Assembly (NCBI GenBank): GCA_020437105.1
Contig: JAGQWR010000124.1
Coordinates: 1-34,295 of the forward strand
Direction: 5' to 3'
Origin: Saprospiraceae bacterium
GTDB taxonomy: Bacteria > Bacteroidota > Bacteroidia > Chitinophagales > Saprospiraceae
Length of the DNA: 34,295 bases
The translations under genes and the position numbers were made by a program. Of the stretch, positions 1-6,656 are shown in pieces; position 1 is the stretch's first letter; each line of letters opens with the position of its first letter. The notes under the pieces are model-generated. The model saw nothing but the letters and a program-made list of their open reading frames with translations, was not told where the DNA came from and did not search any database.

Positions 1-143
1 TAGCTATCGGGGGAGTTTGAGTTTGCCCCGATATGCTATCGGGAGTGGGTTAGTTGGTTAGTGATTCAGTTTTTCAGTGATTCAGTTTTTCAATAGACTT
101 CATTCAAAATTCAAAATTCAGACTTAAGAATTAAGAATTATAC
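1..143. repeat. Intergenic composite repeat, left edge
   Basis: This stretch holds no gene. It begins with the right half of a CCCCGATAGCTATCGGGG palindrome cut by the window edge, and a second, imperfect copy lies at 26-43. These are followed by GGTTAGT words (about 46-62), two copies of a GTGATTCAGTTTTTCA word (60-92) and AT-rich TTCAAAATTCAAAATTC and CTTAAGAATT words up to the msrA stop. The same words recur at 2929-3060, 8640-8945 and 17160-17390, sometimes inverted, so they belong to a dispersed modular repeat and are not unique regulatory DNA. Confidence 0.6.
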
Positions 144-818
144 TCAATGTTTTTCTTTGAGCAATTCCGGATGTTTTGCCTGGAAACGTTTTAAGCGAGG
201 CACAGAAACTGCCTTCACATAGCTGTTATTGGGATTCAGGCGTTCATAATCCTGGTGGTAGTCTTCGGCATCGTAAAACACCTCAAAGGGTACGACCTCT
301 GTGACAATTGGGGCTCCAAATGTACCTGCCTGATTTAATTGATCGATATAAGACTCTGCCAGTTGTTTTTCTTCATCATTCTGGTAAAAGATTATAGATC
401 GATACTGTGGTCCGCGGTCAGGCCCCTGGCGATCCTTGGTAGTTGGATCCTGGGAGTCAAAAAAGACAACCAAAAGCGTTTGATAGTCGATCACTTCCGG
501 ATCATAATACACTTCAACAGACTCTGCATGGCGGGTTTGTCCGCTTCCGACCTGTTGATATGTCGGGTTTTCGATCTGGCCACCTGAGTACCCGGAGATC
601 ACTTCTTCTACTCCTTTTACGCTTTCGAAAACGGCCTCCACGCACCAAAAACAACCGCCGGCAAAATAGGCCTTGGAATAGGCACTAAGGTCTTTTACCT
701 CTTTATTTGGTTGATTAACCGGTACTCCTGCAGAATGGTCATTTGTTGTTGAAGTACAGGACATCAACGGTAAAGCCAAAAAAAGGGTTAATAATGGAAA
801 TTTGGATTTAATATTCAT
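144..818 (-). CDS. msrA: Peptide-methionine (S)-S-oxide reductase MsrA, lipoprotein
   Basis: This enzyme reduces methionine-S-sulfoxide in oxidised proteins back to methionine. The 224-residue product carries the diagnostic GGCFWCVEAVF motif with the catalytic cysteine at residue 56 and a second cysteine at 59, followed by the conserved GYSGG and HAESVEVYYDP stretches. The start at 818 was preferred over an upstream in-frame start at 911 because it begins a clean lipoprotein signal peptide (MNIKSKFPLLTLFLALPLMSC) with the lipobox cysteine at 21. The extra upstream residues are hydrophilic and would bury that signal. The signal predicts an envelope-anchored, periplasm-facing repair enzyme. The gene stands alone between repeats and the YciI-like gene. 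Family identity is very secure; the start is likely. Confidence 0.95.
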   Translation of the reverse strand: MNIKSKFPLLTLFLALPLMSCTSTTNDHSAGVPVNQPNKEVKDLSAYSKAYFAGGCFWCVEAVFESVKGVEEVISGYSGGQIENPTYQQVGSGQTRHAESVEVYYDPEVIDYQTLLVVFFDSQDPTTKDRQGPDRGPQYRSIIFYQNDEEKQLAESYIDQLNQAGTFGAPIVTEVVPFEVFYDAEDYHQDYERLNPNNSYVKAVSVPRLKRFQAKHPELLKEKH

Positions 819-912
819 GCTATAGGATATTTCAGATTTAAGTCTTCTACCTAATAAACTGCTCTGAAGACAAAAAGTTGGATGCAGGTTGAAGTGATTG
901 TCCGTTGGCAAA

Positions 913-1452
913 CTAAAATTGAGTTTTCTGTATCTGTTGGTGTCTTGTATTTAACTCGACCAGCGCAGCTGAGCCATACCAGGGATGCAACTCCATCACT
1001 AATCGACCCGCTTGGATCGCCGGATCCGTGCTGGTCAGTGCTTCAGCCTCTTCGACGGTTTCCACATCAAAAATATAGATCCCACGGACGGCTCCATCAT
1101 CCATAAAGGGACCAGCCATAACCAGATCGCCGGCTTTAGCCATACGGGAAATATTAGCCAAATGCGCACTTTGCAGTCGGGCTGCTTCCAGGGAGTCCTG
1201 GCTGCGATTTGGACCGGCCTTCAGGAAAGCCATGACATAAGATTTCATGCCATATTCATCGGCTCCCAGTTTCGCTGCCAGTGCCGCATCGTACAACATT
1301 TCTGCTTCCCCGGCGGGAGCAACATCCTGTGTGACTTCTTCCTTTGATTCCATGTCCGGCTCACAGGCAACCAACAGACAGGACATCAAAATTGCTAATC
1401 CGATTGATCTACCGGCCAAAGTAATCGTAGTATTTTTCAGCGTGTTCTTCAT
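913..1452 (-). CDS. YciI-like domain lipoprotein
   Basis: The 179-residue product has an N-terminal signal with lipobox LVAC (cysteine at about residue 30), an acidic linker, and from about residue 70 a YciI-like ferredoxin-fold domain. The visible core is YVMAFLKAGPNRSQD, then HLANISRMAKAGDLVMAGP and a GIYIFDVETVEEA-type strand and helix, ending in a DPAIQAGRLVMELHPWYG pattern typical of the family. YciI-like proteins are small and of poorly defined activity, and no specific reaction can be given. The start overlaps the end of the YARHG gene by 44 bases, an unusually long same-strand overlap. An internal start at 1383 would shorten it but would remove the charged n-region of the signal peptide, so I kept 1452. 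It is the last gene of a three-gene coupled run. Confidence 0.8.
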   Translation of the reverse strand: MKNTLKNTTITLAGRSIGLAILMSCLLVACEPDMESKEEVTQDVAPAGEAEMLYDAALAAKLGADEYGMKSYVMAFLKAGPNRSQDSLEAARLQSAHLANISRMAKAGDLVMAGPFMDDGAVRGIYIFDVETVEEAEALTSTDPAIQAGRLVMELHPWYGSAALVELNTRHQQIQKTQF

Positions 1453-2323
1453 ATCGTTTGATTAATTCAATATTCTGTTTTTCCAGGGCGGTCAACTCAT
1501 TTCGGATATCGACTGAAACGGGAATATACCATTCGACATAGTGGTCAAAAATGTAACGCATCTTCCTGTTTTTAAACGAATAGCCATGGCGGGCATAAAT
1601 AGAATTACGCATAATCTCCAGGTCGCCCCGAAACATATTTTCCACATCTTCTTTTTTCAGGGCTACTTTGGAGGGATTGAATTTTAAAACATCCTCGCTC
1701 AAGCTTTCTGCTTCCTCCAGAAATTCTTCCGGATGCTCTCCATTATAAAGCTGGGCCCAGGATACATCTTCCGGCAGGTCATTATTTGGATCATAGCTAA
1801 AGGTCCGTTTTTCCAGGACATATTCCCTTTCGGAAACGGCCAGGGAGCCATTATTCGCTTTCCAGGTGCCTACTATTTTTTCTCCTTTTGGCAGAATTTG
1901 AAATGAAAAGACGCCATCGTATTTGTCATCCCCAGGTTCCTTAGCTTCTACTTCGAAGGTGCCATTCTCTTTTGCTGTGTAGGTTCCGGAGAACGGCCGA
2001 TCATTTCCGGCTACAATACTCCTGCCTGAGATCTGCCCATCGCCCATCCGCTCAATGGAAATATTGATCCGGTTGGAGTAGGAGTAATTTTGGGATTCAT
2101 CCAGTTTTGCAGCTTCAAAGTCACCGATATAATAACCGGCAAGTCTTTGCTCGGAGGAAGCAACCGGAGCTGATGTAGGTTTCGTTTCAGGTACATCCGA
2201 CGGCGGAGCAGATTCTGGTGTTTCCGCCTGCTCAGGAGTCGCCTCAGCAGATTCAGTTGTGGTCGGGGATGAATTACAAGCGCTAAGGCAGGCCAGAAGA
2301 AACAGGATAACAGGTATTCTCAT
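1409..2323 (-). CDS. YARHG-domain lipoprotein
   Basis: The 304-residue product begins with a lipoprotein signal peptide (MRIPVILFLLACLSAC, cysteine at 16), followed by a Ser/Thr/Pro/Glu-rich linker to about residue 58. A beta-rich middle region has repeated Gly turns. The C-terminal YARHG domain is recognised from the run NSIYARHGYSFKNRKMRYIFD near residue 250. YARHG is an extracellular domain of unknown role found in bacterial surface proteins. Its ATG overlaps the stop of the DUF2306 gene as ATGA (2320-2323), showing translational coupling. Domain identity is confident; the function is unknown. Confidence 0.85.
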   Translation of the reverse strand: MRIPVILFLLACLSACNSSPTTTESAEATPEQAETPESAPPSDVPETKPTSAPVASSEQRLAGYYIGDFEAAKLDESQNYSYSNRINISIERMGDGQISGRSIVAGNDRPFSGTYTAKENGTFEVEAKEPGDDKYDGVFSFQILPKGEKIVGTWKANNGSLAVSEREYVLEKRTFSYDPNNDLPEDVSWAQLYNGEHPEEFLEEAESLSEDVLKFNPSKVALKKEDVENMFRGDLEIMRNSIYARHGYSFKNRKMRYIFDHYVEWYIPVSVDIRNELTALEKQNIELIKRYEEHAEKYYDYFGR

Positions 2324-2889
2324 ATTCGTTTTTTATGGAGTTGAAAAATAATCCATTCGGCGATAAGCAGGTTTAGACACCAACCTAACCAGGCCACGAC
2401 CCGATAAACATCCATCGGACGAGGAGAAAACAGGGCTACAAAAGCATATTTCCACATACGCAGCGTAATCGCTGATAAAGCCAGCGCAAAACTTCGGATC
2501 ATAAAATCCCGATGCAAAAGCCAGGACTTTTTCCGGGCAGCCTGCCAGGCCCTGGCTGTGAAATACATCCAAAAAAGGGCCAAGAGGCAAAACCCCAGCT
2601 GTGAAGTCCAGCCCCCATTGGCATGGATGCCGATTACAAACCCGGATGGCCCTGCCAGAAACAAGACTATCAGCAGATAAATATACCCACTCCAGCGGTG
2701 AATTACCGGATATTGTTGGCGAATTCTGCCTGAAAACTGAGTAAACCCGGCAGCTAATGTCAAAATAGCGGTATAGGCATGGATGAAAAATGCCAGGCGG
2801 TAATAGGCGCTGGATATGTAATCCTGCTTAATCCGCAAAAAAGCAACATCGGTGTTGTAGGGGATATACTGCATGGTAATATGCCACAT
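2320..2889 (-). CDS. DUF2306 family integral membrane protein, 5' end uncertain
   Basis: The 189 residues from the ATG at 2889 contain about five hydrophobic helices and the family's conserved pieces: a YISSAYYRLAFFIHAY helix, GRIRQQYPVIHRWSGYIYL, and the HRDFMIRSFALALSAITLR segment. DUF2306 proteins are membrane proteins of unknown function. The reading frame stays open upstream to 2958 and encodes a further hydrophobic stretch (FSILLLLVYAWFCYLM) that looks like a genuine first helix, but no ATG, GTG or TTG precedes it, and an AT-rich ATTCAACATTCA repeat begins exactly there. Either an unusual start is used, or the repeat has replaced the original 5' end and translation now begins at 2889. 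The gene is coupled by ATGA to the YARHG gene. Confidence 0.8.
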   Translation of the reverse strand: MWHITMQYIPYNTDVAFLRIKQDYISSAYYRLAFFIHAYTAILTLAAGFTQFSGRIRQQYPVIHRWSGYIYLLIVLFLAGPSGFVIGIHANGGWTSQLGFCLLALFWMYFTARAWQAARKKSWLLHRDFMIRSFALALSAITLRMWKYAFVALFSPRPMDVYRVVAWLGWCLNLLIAEWIIFQLHKKRI

Positions 2890-2928
2890 GAGGTAGCAAA
2901 ACCAGGCGTAAACCAGAAGGAGGAGAAT

Positions 2929-3018
2929 GCTGAATGTTGAATGTTGAATTTTGATGTCTTAATTTTGAATTTTTAATGAATCACCAACCAACCGGATCAC
3001 CCCCGATTGCTTTCGGGG
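2929..3018. repeat. AT-rich word array plus CCCCGA...TCGGGG palindrome
   Basis: Alternating TGAATGTTGAATGTTGAATTTTG words (2929-2953) and TTAATTTTGAATTTTTAA (2959-2976) lead into a palindrome variant CCCCGATTGCTTTCGGGG at 3001-3018. Words CACAGGACCACTAACTCAC follow to about 3060. No gene or clear terminator is visible between the sugar transferase stop (3079) and the DUF2306 frame. The same modules occur at 1-140, 8640-8760 and 17160-17390. Confidence 0.6.
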
Positions 3019-3078
3019 CACAGGACCACTAACTCACTAAAAAACTAACCCACTGAACAAACTGCCTCCTCCGGAGGC

Positions 3079-4551
3079 CTACTTTCCTTTCCCCTGGATG
3101 ATTACCAGAACCGTATAAAACATAATTTTAAAATCCAGAGCAAGAGACATATTTTCGATATAAAGGATATCAAACTTCAGGCGTTGGAGCATTTCTTCCA
3201 CATTAGACGCGTAGCCGTATTTTACCTGTCCCCAGGAAGTTATACCCGGACGCACCTTTAATAGTTGTTTGTAATGGGGTGATTCTTTGACAATCTGGTC
3301 AATAAAAAATTGTCTTTCCGGACGTGGGCCTACGATAGACATATCCCCAATCAGCACATTCCAAAACTGGGGCAACTCATCAAAGCGCCATTTGCGCATA
3401 ACTGCTCCCCAGGGCGTACAGCGCGGGTCGTTATCATTTGAAAGTTGTGGTCCTGCAGCTTCTGCATCTATATACATGGACCGGAATTTAAAGATTGTAA
3501 ATGGCTGGCTGTTTAGGCCAATACGTTGTTGTTTAAACATAATAGGGCCATCCGACGAAAGTCGCACCCGAATCATTATATAAAGGATCAGAGGAGCCAA
3601 CAGAATCAGCATAAAAGCAGAGATTCCGACATCCATGATGCGCTTTACCAGGCGCTGCCACTTGGGCATCAGGCCTTGTTCAATTTCAATCAATACGGCA
3701 CCAAATACGGAAGTCATTTTGACACTTCCGAGCATGATGTCATACATGTCCGGTATGATTTTGACTAAGATTTTATCGCTATAATCAAACAAGGAGTTGA
3801 GAATTTCCTTTAATCGATTGTGCTCGGAGGTTTCAATGGCGATGATCACCTCCTCCATATTTTGGTTTCTGATGATGGGGTCTAAATCAGAAATATCTCC
3901 CAGTCTGGGCAGGTAGGCTCCCAGGTCGTTTTCCTGATTCCCGTTGGCATCGAGGAACCCTACAAATTCATAACCCAGTCTTTTTTTGCGGTTATTTATT
4001 TCCAAAAACAGATCTACGGCATTTTGGTTTCCACCAATAATGAGGGTTCGGAAACTTACTTTTCCGGCTTTCAATTTTCGGCTGGCCCGGGTTAATAAGA
4101 TCATTCGAACGGTAGCGGTAAATCCGAAGTGCAGAATAAAAAGGGTAAAAAAGGAACCGTAGTAGGTGGTGTAATCCCGAACAAAGTCATCCAGTATCAG
4201 GGTGAAAAACAAAAACAGAACGCCAAAGAGGCTGAGGAAGAAGGTTCTGGCAAGCGTAGCAAGCCGGGAGAGACGATAAATATCCTTATACTTATCAAAC
4301 AGTGAATAAAACAACAGCCAGCCAATCGGGATAATTACAATGCCGTAGATAAAGTTGACATCCTGGAGCATGACGCCATCCAAGGGAACCTCTTCGAGAA
4401 ATTTCCGATAAGCAAAAAAACAGGCCCAGGAAAGCATAGCTGTAAAAAAATCAGCCAGCCTATAGACAATGGTATCCCGGCGGCGACGCTTGGTCATCCG
4501 GTACAGGGCGCTTTTGCTTTTAGGAGTATTACTTTCTCTTAATTGGTTCAA
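3079..4551 (-). CDS. Exopolysaccharide polyprenyl-phosphate sugar phosphotransferase (WcaJ/WbaP-like)
   Basis: This enzyme transfers a sugar-1-phosphate from a nucleotide sugar to undecaprenyl phosphate, the first committed step of an exopolysaccharide, capsule or O-antigen repeat unit. The 490-residue length and layout match the family. There are four N-terminal membrane helices (about 30-165), a Rossmann-like middle domain starting at FRTLIIGGNQNAVDLF, a fifth hydrophobic helix (DVGISAFMLILLAPLIL), then the catalytic bacterial sugar transferase domain. That domain shows FKQQRIGLN, FTIFKFRSM, the DELPQFWNVLIGDMSIVGPRP block (Asp-Glu at 391-392) and VRPGITSWGQV. The oxidoreductase and lipoprotein upstream may belong to the same surface-glycan locus. 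The sugar specificity cannot be read from sequence. Confidence 0.93.
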   Translation of the reverse strand: MNQLRESNTPKSKSALYRMTKRRRRDTIVYRLADFFTAMLSWACFFAYRKFLEEVPLDGVMLQDVNFIYGIVIIPIGWLLFYSLFDKYKDIYRLSRLATLARTFFLSLFGVLFLFFTLILDDFVRDYTTYYGSFFTLFILHFGFTATVRMILLTRASRKLKAGKVSFRTLIIGGNQNAVDLFLEINNRKKRLGYEFVGFLDANGNQENDLGAYLPRLGDISDLDPIIRNQNMEEVIIAIETSEHNRLKEILNSLFDYSDKILVKIIPDMYDIMLGSVKMTSVFGAVLIEIEQGLMPKWQRLVKRIMDVGISAFMLILLAPLILYIMIRVRLSSDGPIMFKQQRIGLNSQPFTIFKFRSMYIDAEAAGPQLSNDNDPRCTPWGAVMRKWRFDELPQFWNVLIGDMSIVGPRPERQFFIDQIVKESPHYKQLLKVRPGITSWGQVKYGYASNVEEMLQRLKFDILYIENMSLALDFKIMFYTVLVIIQGKGK

Positions 4552-4565
4552 AATGTGTTTATCGT

Positions 4566-4596
4566 CCGATTTCCAAAAGATGATTCCGGAAATCGG
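4566..4596 (-). terminator. Hairpin between lipoprotein gene and sugar transferase gene
   Basis: CCGATTTCC at 4566-4574 pairs with GGAAATCGG at 4588-4596, a perfect 9-bp stem with a 13-base loop. It lies 39 bases past the lipoprotein stop and 15 bases before the sugar transferase start. No T-run follows it on the minus strand, so it may be a partial terminator, an mRNA stabiliser or an operator. The stem is certain, the role is not. Confidence 0.3.
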
Positions 4597-4634
4597 TGTG
4601 GGATCACTTTAAGGATCCGTCTTAGTTCCGAATC

Positions 4635-5516
4635 CTATTTGTAAAGTAACTTAATGTTATCCAAATAAATGGAAGCTTCGTCCAAAACAAATTTTCCATT
4701 TTCCAGAGGTAAACCCGCTGTAAGGGCTATAGCATAGTCATCAAAGCCGGAAGCGAGTATTTCCGGTTCCAGATTAAAATAGATTTTCCGCCACCCCTCA
4801 TTGGCCAACACACCAAATTCAAATGAACTCGCGATCGAACCTCCAGATTGATATCCAACCAGACCAATAAGTACATCCAGGTCTGTTTTGATGGTCAATT
4901 CTAACCAGATTTGTGCCGCATCGCCCAAAGGGAAAAGGTCGCTCTCTACGGTGGCTACATCTATATAATAATTTGCCGTATCCAAAAAGATCAGGCCGGA
5001 TCTGTTTCCGTCAAAAACCTCTTCTGTGGTAACGTCCATGAAAGTCTCTTCGTTGCCATCTCGATCCTGTTCGAAAATGGTTCCACCCAATTCAAAGTCT
5101 TCGATAAAGCCAATTTCAAAATCATCAATGTACTGTACCTCAATTTGAAGGGAGTCAACCTGGCCTGGAACGAGGTTCACTATTCCTGAAAATCGGGTGT
5201 AATATGGATAAACGGCCAAAAAGAAGGTTTGTCCATTTTCTTTAATAACCGGATCAATAACCATTTCCACAGGTCCTTCCTGAAGGATGGGCACGAGCCC
5301 GGGAACAGAAAAGATGCCGATAAATTCGCCCCCGGCAAATACCTGCGCGTTGGTGATACCGTGTTCTAATCCGCCTTCAGCAACCAACGGATTGTCAACC
5401 AGGTCAAAGCCGGTCAGGTAAACATAGGAAGCGATCTTTTCTTCCGGATTAATAATATTACAGGCCGTAAATTGGGCGGCCAGCAGGACCAGGCAGAGTA
5501 GTTTTAATAGCTTCAT
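4635..5516 (-). CDS. Surface lipoprotein of unknown function
   Basis: The 293-residue product has a classic lipoprotein signal (MKLLKLLCLVLLAAQFTAC, cysteine at 19). The remainder is acidic and beta-rich with spaced Gly and aromatic residues. The last 150 residues, including the LELTIKTDLDVLIGLVGY and WRKIYFNLEPEI segments, resemble carbohydrate-binding jelly-roll folds, but I do not recognise a named family. The start at 5516 lies seven bases after the stop of the oxidoreductase gene and gives a proper signal. Earlier in-frame starts at 5531 and 5564 would add a hydrophilic prefix that overlaps that gene. Its place between an oxidoreductase and a glycan-priming transferase suggests an envelope role, by context only. 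Confidence 0.75.
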   Translation of the reverse strand: MKLLKLLCLVLLAAQFTACNIINPEEKIASYVYLTGFDLVDNPLVAEGGLEHGITNAQVFAGGEFIGIFSVPGLVPILQEGPVEMVIDPVIKENGQTFFLAVYPYYTRFSGIVNLVPGQVDSLQIEVQYIDDFEIGFIEDFELGGTIFEQDRDGNEETFMDVTTEEVFDGNRSGLIFLDTANYYIDVATVESDLFPLGDAAQIWLELTIKTDLDVLIGLVGYQSGGSIASSFEFGVLANEGWRKIYFNLEPEILASGFDDYAIALTAGLPLENGKFVLDEASIYLDNIKLLYK

Positions 5517-5523
5517 ATCGTTT

Positions 5524-6525
5524 TCATTCATTATTTGCTTCAAATTGAGCGACCACCAAATCATTAATCTGGTGTGCTAATTCCAATGCCCGATACCCGT
5601 CCTCAAGCGAAACCTTTACCGGTACCTGAAACTGTATGGCATCTGCAAAAGTTTCCAATTCCATTTTAATGGCATTGATCGGTTCAATCTCCGGTAAATC
5701 AACATGGATATACTTAGTCCCCTTTGGGGTCGGCAGTTCCATTAAATTTCCGTGCGCAGGAACATCATCAGGTGATTCAAACAGGCGCACTACCTGAGCG
5801 TTTTTCTCCAGAAAATCGAGGCTTATGTAAGCATCTTTCTGGAAGAGACGCACTTTACGCATTTGTTTGAGTGACATTCTGCTGGCGGTCAGATTCACCA
5901 CTGCACCGTTTTCAAAAGCAATTCGGGCATTACAAATATCTGCAGTCTCACTTAGGATGGCGACTCCACTTGCATGTAGGTCTTTTACCGGACTATTAAT
6001 CAGGTTCAGGATAATATCCAGGTCATGTATCATCAAATCCAGTACGACTGATACATCCGTTCCGCGTGGATTAAACATGGCGAGGCGGTGGGCCTCAATA
6101 AACATCGGATTTAAATTCAGGTCATCTACAGACAACAGTGCCGGATTAAAGCGCTCCACATGGCCTACCTGAACCTTTAGATTTTTCTCCCGGCTCAATC
6201 GCAGTAGTTCAGCTGCTTCGGAAACGGTTTGAGTGACTGGTTTTTCAATAAACAGGTGCTTACCACCGAGTAGCACCTCTCTCCCCATGTCGTAATGTGT
6301 AATAGTGGGCGTGACAATATCCACCACATCTACAGCTTGAAGCATATCTGCAAGGCTGGCAAATCTTTTGAGGCCAAACGATTCGCTTACTGCTTTTGCC
6401 TGCTCATCATCCGGATCACAAAAGCCCATCAGTTCATATCGGTCTGGTAATTGCTCGAGGCATTTCAGATGAATTTTTCCGAGGTGGCCGGTTCCGAGTA
6501 CCCCTATCTTTAATCGATCAGCCAT
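5524..6525 (-). CDS. Gfo/Idh/MocA family NAD(P)-dependent oxidoreductase
   Basis: The 333-residue protein has the N-terminal Rossmann fold of the family (KIGVLGTGHLGKIHLKC, residues 6-22), the EKPVT nucleotide-site motif near residue 94, the GHVERFNPALL segment at 121-131, and the DLMIHDLDIIL region in the second domain that normally carries the catalytic His/Asp. Family members oxidise or reduce hydroxyls on sugars, inositols and related compounds. The GHVERFNP form is common in members acting on nucleotide sugars or amino sugars in envelope glycan pathways, which fits the nearby sugar transferase, but the substrate is not determined. A strong hairpin (6594-6633) separates it from the upstream gene. 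Confidence 0.9.
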   Translation of the reverse strand: MADRLKIGVLGTGHLGKIHLKCLEQLPDRYELMGFCDPDDEQAKAVSESFGLKRFASLADMLQAVDVVDIVTPTITHYDMGREVLLGGKHLFIEKPVTQTVSEAAELLRLSREKNLKVQVGHVERFNPALLSVDDLNLNPMFIEAHRLAMFNPRGTDVSVVLDLMIHDLDIILNLINSPVKDLHASGVAILSETADICNARIAFENGAVVNLTASRMSLKQMRKVRLFQKDAYISLDFLEKNAQVVRLFESPDDVPAHGNLMELPTPKGTKYIHVDLPEIEPINAIKMELETFADAIQFQVPVKVSLEDGYRALELAHQINDLVVAQFEANNE

Positions 6526-6593
6526 AATTATTCCTTAAAGTGTAAAAACAAATCAATCCGGTTGGTTACTATTTTTTTCAGTTGGCGAAGTTG

Positions 6594-6633
6594 AAAAAAA
6601 GCCGGGCTATTCGAAAACAGTCCGGCTTTTTTT
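6594..6633 (-). terminator. Rho-independent terminator (12-bp stem, A/T-flanked)
   Basis: AAAAAAAGCCGG at 6594-6605 is perfectly complementary to CCGGCTTTTTTT at 6622-6633, with a 16-base loop. Read on the minus strand it is a GC-core stem followed by seven T residues, 24 bases after the stop of the 656-residue gene, which it most likely terminates. The symmetric A and T tracts mean it could work in both directions. Confidence 0.85.
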
Positions 6634-6656
6634 ATGCTTTCCAGGAGGAAAAAGTC

